Part shown: positions 32,665-42,983 of the stretch, piece by piece
Position numbering within the stretch: the first letter of the stretch is position 1
Layout: each line of letters opens with the position of its first letter
Source: Agapetus fuscipes
Lineage: Eukaryota > Arthropoda > Insecta > Trichoptera > Glossosomatidae
DNA: 64,000 bases
NCBI GenBank assembly: GCA_951799405.1
Contig: OX637332.1
Span: 15,939,001-16,003,000, forward strand
Direction of reading: 5' to 3'
The notes under the pieces: generated by a model
What the model saw: the letters and a program-made list of their open reading frames with translations, nothing else
Database searches by the model: none
Told to the model about the DNA's origin: nothing
Translations under genes and position numbers: made by a program

Positions 32665-33205
32665 CGTTTTTTATGATCAAAATTTCATGTACCTACGTAT
32701 GTACATACACCTCCCATGAGATTAAATTTTGTTGCGTCTTCTTTTTGTTCTCTCATTATCTTATTTACTTAGTAAACATTATTAACCAATTTTATTTTCA
32801 TTGTTTATTTTAATTATGAAACAGTAAAAATATTATACATAATCTTTAAAACATGAGATATTTTCTATAACCATTGTAATCTGGCAGAAGCAGTTTATTG
32901 TCAGGCTTTCAAAAGAACCAATCTGTATATTGATTACCTTACTAATTAATTATAAGCTCTTTGCATTACCTAGAATAACTGCTAAAAACTTACATAAGCT
33001 CCCTTGTTTTCTTTTCATACTAAAATGTTTTATTATGTATTCATAAACAGTAGCTTATTTTTTCAAAGTATGAATACTTAATTATGCCAAATATTTAGAA
33101 ACTAATTTCTTATCTTCAATCTAAAGTTAGTAGATAAACTATGCGACACGTGAAAAGATAATTTTAATTAACAAAACATTATAATCAATCTGATTAAATG
33201 GGCCC
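32665..33205. other. AT-rich noncoding DNA, nothing recognised
   Basis: No gene or repeat seen. Confidence 0.4.
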
Positions 33206-33207
33206 GA

Positions 33208-33330
33208 TTATCCGGTCGATAGCTCAGTTGGTAGAGTGCTTGCATTCCATGCCGAGATCTCAGGTTCGAATCCCACCGGGGGAAATTTCCTTCGTGGAAA
33301 ACGCGACAAGAAGTTACACTAACTGTATAA
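33208..33330 (+). repeat. SINE-A copy with intact tRNA-like head, internally deleted
   Basis: The head GGTCGATAGCTCAGTTGGTA...GAGTGCTTGCATTCCATGCC...AGGTTCGAATCCCACC carries clear A and B boxes. The body is mostly missing: the head joins directly to CGTGGAAAACGCGACAAGAAG, the last block. I reject a real tRNA gene because no closing acceptor stem or usual anticodon arm is present and the head is shared by the SINE family. Confidence 0.85.
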
Positions 33331-33334
33331 TAAA

Positions 33335-33840
33335 TATAAAAATACACTTAATGTAAATGATATAGTTTAACCCTATCAAAGTTAAAAAAAAAAAAAACAA
33401 TTTAAATAAAAGCAAAAGACAGCTCAAATGAAGTGTAAGGTACAGATGTTATGATGTATGATGTTGCAGAAGAAAATCTATATGAGTATATATGGATGAA
33501 ATTATGAATAATAAAACATAAAATAAAAGAGCACATACATTATTAAGAAAACGAACTGATGAAAAAATAAGGTATTGTGGAAATCCTGTTTACTACTCGT
33601 AAACTAAAGATGAAGGCAAAAAAAAACTTATTTACATGTTTTCAAGTACAATTAAGTAAATTATTTTTTTCTTATCGAAAATTTAATTATGTCTATCTAT
33701 AAAAATCACGAATAACATTATTTTGTTTTTATTGTTGGTGTACTGTACCGCAGTGTATATTTTTTAAATTGTGTTAAAATATTTTTTAAAAAACATTAAC
33801 ATATTTCATAAGAAGAAAAAATACCAAAATATTTTATCTA
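33335..33840. other. AT-rich noncoding DNA, nothing recognised
   Basis: No gene or repeat seen. Confidence 0.4.
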
Positions 33841-33842
33841 TC

Positions 33843-34378
33843 ACAACGAATGAATGCAATATCCAGAGTTATACTATAAGAAAAGGAAAGCTTGTATGAA
33901 GAAGGTTATGACTCTAGAATCTAGATGAAATGAAAGAAGTATGTAAGAACCGAAAAAAATTGCGGCTGATCTGTAATGTTGACGGCTAAGACTAAGGCTT
34001 GGAAATTTTAAATTTTCATTTTTTTTATAGATGTTTTGTAGATTTTAGTTTTATTGTTTTTGCTTAGTGTTTGTTTGTTTTATATATACGTACTTAATTG
34101 GATGTAAATAATTGTTTGTATTCCTTGACTTCTAGGTTAGTATGAGGCTGACCACCCATACTGTAAACAAATGGTTCACTTTGCCAATGTCACCTCTGTT
34201 TCTGGGAAGGTCGGCAACAGTTGCAAGGCTTATGTTAATTCGAGAATTGGGTTGTTATGTTGTAAGTCCACCGCGGTATGTGAAGGTGCAAACTTATAAG
34301 TGTCTGCTTGTGGGATTTCATTTAATATGAATCTTAAATGTAATATATCTTTGCTGCAACTTAGATTATTGATTATAG
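33843..34378 (+). mobile_element. LINE-1 3' fragment: ORF end, 3' UTR and tail
   Basis: ATATCCAGAGTTATACTATA, AGCTTGTATGAAGAAGGTTA and AAATGAAAGAAGTATGTAAG are decayed forms of the codons for DIQSHNKRRACMKKVMTLDE LKEVC. The 3' UTR and the 240-bp end block (from about 34122) follow, ending TTAGATTATTGATTATAGAT. This is the second copy that ties the dispersed repeat to LINE-1. Confidence 0.85.
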
Positions 34379-34379
34379 A

Positions 34380-35618
34380 TAGACAACAAAAAAATAAATA
34401 GATAAAAAGATTTTTAGGAAATAATAAAGAAGGTTTTCGTGTTTCACGAGCTAATAATATATTTTTTTGTAAAGAGTATTGTGCGGAAAATATTTGGTAA
34501 ATTACATTTCGTTTTCTTAAGTGTACGCATACGTTATATTACTTTTTAGTATCTAATTGGATGCCACCTTGTCAAGTTCATTCGCTGGAATGCTAGACTC
34601 TTAATCCTGCTTTTTATTCTTTAAACTTGTTTTCTATTTTTCTATCAGAAATTGGATTGAATCCATACATGTGCCTTTTTACTGGAACGTTAAATTCAAA
34701 TTAACGTTTATCTACTAACGTACTAACCCACTTTTAAACTTCAATAATCTATGAAGTTTTCATATTTTTTCAAGTTCAATAAAATTCTCTCATTCTTCAA
34801 ATCCTTTCTTTATATCAACATGGTTACAGTCCGTGATACCTACTCGTCATTTCTGTAAAAAATATATATATATATATTTTCATAATAAATTTTCTGTCCC
34901 AAAAATGAACTATTTAAGCAACAAATTTGTTTAAATTTGTCCGCAACAAAATAAGAAATTCATTGCATAGTTTGTTCAAAATATTTTTTACGGCTATGAT
35001 GTTGTTTAATTGACTTTCTTTTTAGCACTGAGTGATTGACGTTTTTCCAAACCTCTTCAAAGTACAATATTCGTGATCGATATCTTGAATTGCCCTTTCT
35101 CGAACCTATTCTCATAAATTTATTTCAAAAGTACATTCGTAGTAACTTTATTTTCTAAAATATTCTCCCACTAGTATACTCGACCAGTTTTATAAAAATA
35201 TTGGTAAATGTACTCAGCCAAACAATACCAATACTCCTCACTCATTTTAAGAGTACATTTCTGACGAACTTGTTTTTATCTGAATAACGATAACTGTTAG
35301 GCGTTGACCTACTGGTTTAAATAGTACAAACAATAATGATACGTCTTTAGTATTTTTATTTAAACATTCAAATTATTTTGCATTTCACTTAATTTAATAT
35401 ACCACTTGCTGTATTGTTACCATATTCATTACGCATAGTTGACATTTTTTCATACGATAGATCATAATTCACCACTTTTTGTATGTGCTTTTATCTTTAT
35501 GATACTGGTATTTTTAATAGTACTCTCCTTGTTTTATAGAACTTGCAATGTTTTACCTAGTACAGGATATCCAAGGTCCTTTTATAAACGAAGACTTCCA
35601 GCTCTCTTCGATTAAGCT
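34380..35618. other. AT-rich noncoding DNA, nothing recognised
   Basis: A TATATATATA run lies near 34862-34876. No gene is seen. Confidence 0.4.
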
Positions 35619-35619
35619 G

Positions 35620-35717
35620 GTGCTTTACCTCTGCAGAGGCTCTGCAGAGGCTCTGCAGAGGCTCTGGCCACCCCTAGCGGAATGGCGACAGGGTTACAGA
35701 GTTACAGGTGCTTTACC
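35620..35717 (+). mobile_element. Very short LINE-2 insertion with 11-bp target duplication
   Basis: GGTGCTTTACC occurs at 35620-35630 and 35707-35717, enclosing 76 bp. The insert has four to five tandem copies of the 11-mer CTCTGCAGAGG, then CTCTGGCCACCCCTAGCGGA (the last codons of LINE-2) and a tail GGGTTACAGAGTTACA. It is one of the shortest clean LINE insertions one could expect. Confidence 0.9.
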
Positions 35718-35933
35718 ATAATATTTTTTGCACATTTTAATTTCATTCAATAACCTACTCCATCATATTATAAAATTTTGGTTCTACAAATCTCTGTTTT
35801 ACGTAACCTATCTCTTACAATAAATACAACATGACTATTTTTTATCAATTTCATTTGCGTTTACTTTTGTTGTTTGCTTGTTATCGACTACTTTATATTT
35901 ATCTAACATTTAACACTAAATATACAAGCCATA

Positions 35934-36430
35934 CTGTAACTGTAACTGTAACTCTGTCGCCATTCCGCTAGGGGTGGCCAGAGCCTCTGCAGAGCTGCCT
36001 CCATCTTTTCCTATCCTTACATACCTCTTTCAATTCATTCATATCCATCACCTTTTTCATGCATTTTCTTCTTTTACGCTCACTTTGTATATCCCATTCT
36101 TTCACAATCTCCTCAATCTGATCACTCCATACTTTTCTCGGTCGTCCCTTCCCTCTTTTTCCTTTCACTTTTTCTTTGTATACATACTTTGTCAGTCTAT
36201 CATCATTCATTCTTTCCACATGCCCAAACCATCTCATCACATTCTTTTGTACCTTAACTTTCACATCCTCTTTCAAATTACATTCTTTTTTTACCATTCA
36301 TTCCTAACTCTATCCCTCAGAGTTTTTCCTGTCATGCTTCTCAAATGCTTCATTTCCACCGTACATACTTTACTCATTTCGCTATCGTTCACTGTCCATG
36401 CTTCACTTTCATACTGGAAAATTGAATCAG
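35934..36430 (-). mobile_element. LINE-2 3' fragment, about 500 bp
   Basis: The minus strand has a 109-codon frame (36297-35968) with KVQKNVMRWFGHVERMNDDR, then KGKRGKGRPRKVWSDQIEEI and SERKRRKCMKKVMDMNELKE, and ends LCRGSGHP. Further upstream, in another frame, are ESEAWTVNDSEMSKV and LRSMTGK-like pieces of the same protein, so a frameshift lies near 36300. The tail at 35934-35955 is (GTTACA)3. It is the longest LINE-2 copy here and lacks the RT core. Confidence 0.88.
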
Positions 36431-36544
36431 TACCTACAACATATCGTGTGATTTTACTTGTGTAATGTATGTACCTAATTGAGATTTAAAAAAATAGAGT
36501 GAAATAAAAAACAATACTTAAAGCAGTTATTATAGATAACGCAA

Positions 36545-36865
36545 AACCCACTAGCAACTAAGCAGCATATATAGTGCAACTGTCTACCGCGTTGTCTCCG
36601 AAGGAGTGGAGTGCCTATTGTTAGGGGTAAAATGTTCAGTCTTACTCAATGGTCTTAAACCAACCTCTTAAATAGAGGCTTCCTCTCAAGAAAAATGTTC
36701 TCTAATTCTAGTGAAGGCTGAGCAAACTTTGCCATTATTATCATTTTGGGTCTGAAATAAACACCGAAAATAGAAATCATTTCTGACATCCTCAATCAAC
36801 ATCGAATTCCAGCCCTTTGGCTTTGAATGCAAGCGTTCTACCAACAAATCTACTGAACGGGCTTC
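36545..36865 (-). repeat. SINE-A copy, full length but diverged
   Basis: The plus-strand text from GCAACTAAGCAGCATATATA to CTACTGAACGGGC follows the reverse complement of SINE-A through all blocks, including TTTGGGTCTGAAATAAACAC and CATTTCTGACATCC. It is more diverged than the copy at 1-325. Confidence 0.85.
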
Positions 36866-36869
36866 TATA

Positions 36870-37288
36870 AAATATAGAAAAAAACTCGTCAGCCATATGA
36901 GAAAGAAAAACTTTCCAAGTAGTATTCTCAGTTCTCTTGTATTTATGAAGATGTTTTGTTTGTTCTCTCAAACATTTATTTGGATACTTTGAATTTCATA
37001 TAAAATAAATTGTACAGTGGACTGCACAGGACTTTATAGCACAAAATACGGTCATGTTTAGGTCATAGCCAATTTTCATAACAAAACATTTAGTTGTGTG
37101 TAAGTAATGAAGCTAATCTTTTTAAGCAATCGTCTTTTTGCAGTATTATCATTGATCCCGTTTGTATCAAAACTAACACTTTGTTTGGTGGGTACCTATA
37201 CTTTTCATTGATATTTTGGAAAGTTATGATTGATTATTATATGGGTACAACTTACTAGATTTTAAGACTCGTAAGCCTAGTATTTTAT
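36870..37288. other. Noncoding DNA, nothing recognised
   Basis: No gene or repeat seen. Confidence 0.4.
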
Positions 37289-37289
37289 A

Positions 37290-39250
37290 TTAGGCGTTTT
37301 AGTACCAAGAATATTACAATTATTTTTGTATTAAAATTTGTCACTTTGTACGGTGACTACACCTTATAATATTTATTTGAAAAAAGTAATGATTAATGTA
37401 TGTAGGTATATATAAGAGCTTTTCAATTGTAGAACATTATTTTTTAGTTAACCCGTTCTCTGCCGGGAAAATTTAAAATATTGTTTTCTCTTATATGGCA
37501 ACCCCCAAAACAAAGAGTATTAAGAGGCAATGCTTACTGTTGTTCTATAGCAATTGATTGAGCGAATTGTTTTGTAGGTTTATTTATGGGTATTAGACGT
37601 TTTGCTACCAAAAATATTACAATAATATTTTGTATGAAAATTTGTCACTTTGTATGGTGGCTATACTTTATAATACTTTTTTGAAAAAAGTAATGATTGA
37701 TATATGTAGGTATATTTAAAAGATTTTCAAATGTTGAACATTATTTTTTAGTTAACCCTTTCTCTGCCGAGAAATTTTCAATTATTTTTTTCCCTTGTAT
37801 GAAAATTTGTCACTTTGTATGGTGGCTATACTTTATAATACTTTTTTGAAAAAAGTAATGATTGATATATGCAGGTATATTTAAAAGATTTTCAATTGTG
37901 GAACATTATTTTTTAGTTAACCCTTTCTCTGCCGAGAAATTTTCAATTTTTTTTTTCTCTTGTATGGCAACCCCCAAAACAAAGTAAATTATGAGGCAAC
38001 GGTTATTGTTGTTACATAGCAATATTATAATGACGATTATGCAGAAAAAATAAAGAAAATCGTAGGAGCCGTTTTTGAGAAAATCTCATTTGAAATTTTC
38101 AGCTGTTCGGAAGCCATCTTGAATTTTCTAAAATTTGAAAAATGTTTCACTATGAATTATAGTGATAAAAAAGTTTTTTCTGATAAAGTTAAGAAACACA
38201 AAAGTTTTTTGCGTTCTGATGGGTTTTTGTAGCCTTTTAATTTCAATTTTTGATATCATGTAAACGGCACTTTATGTTTTTATTTTCAAAATTTTTATTG
38301 CATTTTTATATAGAATTTGATGTTACGTATAAAATTGTTAAGATTATTTTTTTTGTCAACGCTCATTTCTGAGAAAATCACAATTGTTTATTTTGTTCAT
38401 ATGGCAACTCATAGACGCAGATTAGCAAAAATGTTGCCATACCTAAATTTGATAAGAATGTATCAAGCAACAACTTTACTGCAAATTTAAAAAAAATCGC
38501 TCGAGCCGATTTTGAGAAAATCGCATTTGAAGTTTTCTCCTCTTTGGAAGCCATCTTGAATTCTCAAAATAGTGAAAAACAAATTATAGTGCAACAAAGT
38601 TTATAAATTTTTCTTCCTTGTGAACCTAAAAAAAGTTTTACAAAATTGCGTTTTTATGGGTCTTTTTAATATTTTCGATGAAAATTTTGAGATCGTGTAA
38701 ACGGTACTTTAAGTAATTTTTTTTTTAAAGTATTCTTTAAATTTTTGTAGAAATTAATATTGCGCGTAATATTGTAGAACATTTTTTTTTTGTCAACCCA
38801 GCAATTTCGAGATAATCAAAATCGTTTTTTTCTTTCATATGGCAACTCATAGACGCAGGTTGGGAAGAGTGTTGCCATAACAAATTTTCTTCGCGACAAT
38901 TAAAGCAACGACCACACTGAAATTTTAAAGAAAATCGTTAGAGCCGTTTTTGAGAAAAATGCAATTTTATGTTTTTTTTGTATGGCAGCCATCTTGAATT
39001 TTCAGGTTGGTGCCATGCTGGTCGGCCCATCAAAATCTGTGGTTGTCAATTCTCTAAATCCAAAAATTGGTGTCTCTGCGATTAGTAGTTCCGGCTGGGA
39101 CATACATACATCCATACGGACGGACGGACGGACGGACGGACGGACGGACAGGTTCGACAAATTAGGTTTTTTTGCATGTCCTGGTGCAGGACAACTCATT
39201 TTCCGTTGAAACCTCATTTTTTTTATAACAGTCCTTCGGACTGCTATAAA
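37290..39250. repeat. Decayed tandem array with GACG microsatellite
   Basis: Three units at about 37290, 37590 and 37797 share AAATTTGTCACTTTGTATGG, GAAAAAAGTAATGATTGATA and TAGTTAACCCTTTCTCTGCC. From 38040 on, a second unit of about 435 bp recurs at about 38065, 38500 and 38936: GAGCCGTTTTTGAGAAAAT followed by GCCATCTTGAATTTTC. The right end holds an (ACGG)n run at 39116-39148, and a small hairpin CAGTCCTTCGGACTG near 39229-39243. There is no credible protein. It could be a non-autonomous element with internal repeats. Confidence 0.7.
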
Positions 39251-39254
39251 GTAA

Positions 39255-39930
39255 AAATGCATAATATAAAACGTACTTTTAATTCCAATCAAATGTACTC
39301 GTATGATGTCATTAATAATGGCAAGAACATCCTTCAATCTTAAAAACAATTGATAAAAAATAATCAAAGTTGAGACTGATATTTTCATCTGCGCGATATG
39401 AGCTGCATATCGACGTTTGAAAGGAAGTAGGGCATAAACGACATTTTGGTCAAAATTGAGTTATAAATGCTATCTTACTTAAAATTTTCCGCTCTTTCTA
39501 AATGAGTTACCTCTCGGTAAGAGGATATAAAATGTAGCTAAGTCCTCGATACTCTTTGTTTATTTCGTGTAGATGTCGCTAAAACCACGTAAAACAACGT
39601 AAAATCACATTATTAGAAATGCCAATTAATGCCTTTTTTTAAATTCCAGAGCTGTTTTGATTTTAACGATATGATAAAAAATAAAAAAGTAATGCCCATT
39701 TTTCTGCAATTTCAAACTTTAAACTGCTCTCCTGAACAAATTAGTTTTTGTCGCTTAGGCCCAATAGGCTTTTAACCGCCGATATGATTTTTGCATAGAT
39801 ACCTAGAATGCAACTTTGTTTCAGCTTAATTGTTTTATTTTTAAATTAATCTAGATAACATTGTTTCACTTGTAGACATCAAACAAATAATTGATCTGTT
39901 TATGATAATAAAATATGTAACTTGACTTAA
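39255..39930. other. Noncoding DNA, nothing recognised
   Basis: No gene or repeat seen. Confidence 0.4.
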
Positions 39931-39936
39931 AAAAAA

Positions 39937-40239
39937 GGTGCTTTGTTACAAGATCATTAACGGCTTAATTGACAGCCCCACCCTGTTAGAGAGTTTTGAG
40001 CTTTATGTGCCAGATGGCTACGGCCGGGGAAGACGGCATGAACTTTTTCATGTACCGCTGTCCCGTACCGACGTCATGGCACAACATGCCTTAACTCGGA
40101 GTGTTACTCTGATTAATTCCGCTGACATAGACATTTTTTACATTAACTTAGAATCATTCAAAGATCTAGTTAAAGAGCTCCTCCCAGCTTGTTAATGACT
40201 GTGTGAGGGTGCACTGTAATAAGGGAAACCTGTTGTGCA

Positions 40240-40293
<54 letters not shown>
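39937..40293 (+). mobile_element. LINE 3' end with 53-bp poly(A) tail
   Basis: The frame to the TAA at 40193-40195 encodes the C-terminal end typical of insect non-LTR retrotransposon proteins: LCYKIINGLIDSPTLLESF, HELFHVPLSRTDVMAQHAL and NSADIDIFYINLESFKDLV. A 45-bp 3' UTR precedes an uninterrupted run of 53 A (40241-40293). The very long clean poly(A) argues for a recent insertion. The copy is 5'-truncated to about 360 bp. It is a different family from LINE-1 and LINE-2. No convincing target duplication is seen; TTGACTTAA before and TTAAGTCAA after are inverted, not direct. Confidence 0.85.
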
Positions 40294-40295
<2 letters not shown>

Positions 40296-40489
40296 AAGTC
40301 AATCATTAAAAATTGCATGTCCGTTTTAAGTCTTGGGATATACTTCTGAAATCTTCTTCGAATTCTCATTTTTCCTCAAAAAAATAATGCCACTATCAAG
40401 TTATTATGATATAATTCTACATATTCCTAAACATTAAATTATCAAAAATGAATGTAAGCTGTATACTGTATATATTTTGACTACATCCT

Positions 40490-40648
40490 TTTTTCATGGC
40501 GGCTAAAGTTGCAGGGTTTATGTGTATTTGAGATCTAGGTTTTTTATTATGTAAGTGCACACGCAACATGTGTAGGTATACGTAAACTTGTACGTTTCTG
40601 CTTATGGGCATGCATTCAAAATTAATCTTGTTAGTTAACTTAGAATAT
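40490..40648 (+). repeat. LINE-1 3'-end copy, 5'-truncated
   Basis: Starts near CATGGCGGCTAAAGTTGCAG and goes on through ATTTGAGATCTAGGTTTTTT and TGCTTATGGGCATGCATTCA to TTAACTTAGAATATATTATG. Confidence 0.78.
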
Positions 40649-40649
40649 A

Positions 40650-41640
40650 TTATGTAGATAGCTTGACGCTTAGGAATGTTGGCCCTACCTACGTATTAAA
40701 AAGTAAATAATTTACAATTTTACATGCCTACGTGCTGCCCGAATACAATCCTATAGAAGTGAAGCATTTGTTTATGACTCTCTAGCCCGACAATACTGGG
40801 TAGTAGTTTCATTCTGTCTTGCATTTAAGCCGTGATTATGATATCGTTTTGCTAGTCGCCAGCGAAAGCAGCCGACAGCAAGATCAACCGACCTACAAAA
40901 ACTTTCTCCCACGAAATCCGAAATTCGGAGAGCAATAGCCGCTAGAAAGTAAATGAATGATTCAAATTCAAACACTAACGGCTTTAGGAAAGTAACCCAA
41001 TTTAAAGATATGTATGTATCGTATCGGACCCTTGTCAATTTAATACATGTAAATCACATACCTATGCTGGTGTTAGGTATATTCCTATGTTTTTATCGGC
41101 GAATTCCATGCTTTCTACGGAGGCAAATTAACAGTATTTTAAATATCTTGGTCTTTGTCTTGTCTTTCTCAATTTGTCTGTATTCACTCCTGGAAGTAAG
41201 CCTCTTCCAAGCTTATTTCGGTGTTAATCACATACAGCCTGGCTCAACAGCCACCTAACATGAATTTTCCATACAAAAAAACGATGATATATGGATCAAA
41301 TGTTTTGTGAATAATTATGTGTGTAGCGAATGCTTCTTTTAGCTACCTCTTACATTTGCATTTTTAAATTTTACATAAGTTATTCTTGGTAGATTTTTAT
41401 ATTTCTCCTAATTCTACTTTATGTATTAATATTTCATTTTGCTTTATATAGCCTCGCACTCAGGCCCGGATTAACCCCCCTGGGGGCCCTGATGCGGGAA
41501 TAATCTCGGGGGCCCCCATACCCCCCTCTCCTCTCTAAAATTTTCCTACTTTCCCCTTCCTCTAAAATTAGCGTGTTTTCCCTGCTCCCTAAGGAGTAGG
41601 TACTTATTTTTGGTGATATTCTGTATACCCTGCCAAGACT
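40650..41640. other. Mostly unrecognised; hypothetical frames
   Basis: The plus frame at 40953-41258 (101 codons) has two hydrophobic stretches (HIPMLVLGIFLCFY and ILNILVFVLSFSICLYSLL), but I know no family and no splicing support. It may be transposon debris. A CAGGCCCGGATTAACCCCCC stretch at 41461 resembles the end of some hAT elements without a visible partner. Confidence 0.3.
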
Positions 41641-41768
41641 AAGGCCCGGTATTTTCAACGTTTGCTTATGTGACTTTAACTGAATAACAAAACTACCCAC
41701 ACGATTGACATAAATGCGTCCTTTTCATTCAGTATGGAGTCGCTATGCGCTGAAAATACCGGGCCTAA
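41640..41768. mobile_element. 123-bp Harbinger-type MITE with TAA duplication
   Basis: The element 41643-41765 has terminal inverted repeats GGCCCGGTATTTTCAACG and its complement CGCTGAAAATACCGGGCC. It is flanked by TAA at 41640-41642 and 41766-41768, the usual 3-bp target of PIF/Harbinger elements. It has no coding capacity. Confidence 0.85.
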
Positions 41769-41877
41769 GACTTAAGTTAGAAGAAAAACTCTAGCCCCCG
41801 TTTTCGTCAATCCTATTTACACTTCCCATAGAACTTAGAATGGTTTTTATTTATGCGTACGGTGAATATATACAATA

Positions 41878-41965
41878 ATTCTAGGGGTTTGTTGGATTGT
41901 CTTAACACCTCAGGACTCGAACCCAAATTTTCTAGCGTTCTATCTACTAAGCTATCAACCGGTGT
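41878..41965 (-). repeat. SINE-A-like tRNA head, isolated
   Basis: On the minus strand, ACCGGTTGATAGCTTAGTAG (A-box part) and TTTGGGTTCGAGTCCTGAGG (B-box part) form a tRNA-like head. The SINE-A body is not recognisable downstream. Confidence 0.6.
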
Positions 41966-41969
41966 AGTT

Positions 41970-42925
41970 CAGAATGAATCATGGACTAAAGTTTTACTCG
42001 GCCATTCAGGTTTCACTCTTAATTTCAATTGACAGAGAAGTATCAAGTTCTTGATTAATTAGTACACTACGTTACTTCATGTATATTTCTCACAATAAAA
42101 GCTGAAAGTAAATGAATGAGTGATGGTTCAGTTCTCAGCTGGCATTGACTCTGATAGACTATATGAATATAATTATTAGATATTTATTTTTACTCGGCAT
42201 GTCATTTCGTTGTAATTACAATAATTATTATAATACTCATAGGATATTAAATAAACTGGCTCTCACCCCAAGATCCGTGATCGACTCCAGTGTTGATTAT
42301 TTTTAAGCTTGTATACTAAACGAAAATTACGACTTTGTTGATGATTTTTACATGCATTGTTATTTAACTTTTTTTTAACTAATCTCCCATTTCTTCATTC
42401 CAACAAGATTTAAATTTCTTTCAGTCATAAAAATGATGAAAAAATCTTGACACGAAGTGTCATGTATTCTATTTATAAAACTCATTATTAGACTCGAAAT
42501 AAGAAGCGTCTTCTTGGCTGGCGATTGACTTTTGTCAATAAGAAATGATGCATGAAAAATTTACCAACCTCGTTACTTGAAGCGTGGGTTTACCCTGCTA
42601 CCGAAGGAGTATGTTCTTATTTATTGTGAATAGCCATATATCCCTCAGAGAATAATATTTGAGTTAGAGAAAACGTTAATCCCAATATTCACCAATCCTA
42701 AATTATTTCCCTAAGGTGTCACTCGGAATGTTTTTATGGGTATCGAATATAACCATTCTCTTCATTGTTTATTTTTTTGTTAGTAAAAAGTTGAGGAACG
42801 CTGCTTTTGCAATGCAGTACTTTTATCAATTATTTAGCTATTATGTATTATATTTGATGGACAGTGATGATAGAGTTGTTATCGATGGATAATATTATGA
42901 TGTTCTTTTTTTCCACTCATATTAC
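41970..42925. other. Upstream region of the TTC39 gene, nothing specific recognised
   Basis: AT-rich. A likely splice acceptor ATATTACAG ends at 42927, so a noncoding 5' exon and the promoter should be further upstream. I could not place them. Confidence 0.35.
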
Positions 42926-42983
42926 AGAAGTGCCAGCCCCACAGTCGTGTTTTCCTCTTCGGTTGTGATTGTTCTTGGGCATC

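Noticed and set aside
33208..33290. Sequence resembling a tRNA gene
   Set aside because: A and B boxes are good, but the ends do not form an acceptor stem, and the same head is present in at least four SINE-A copies.
37440..37980. Possible second host gene suggested by repeated short peptides
   Set aside because: The repetition is of DNA units with stops in all frames.
40953..41258. 101-codon frame with two hydrophobic segments
   Set aside because: No homology recognised; the antisense frame is nearly as long, and the surroundings are transposon debris.
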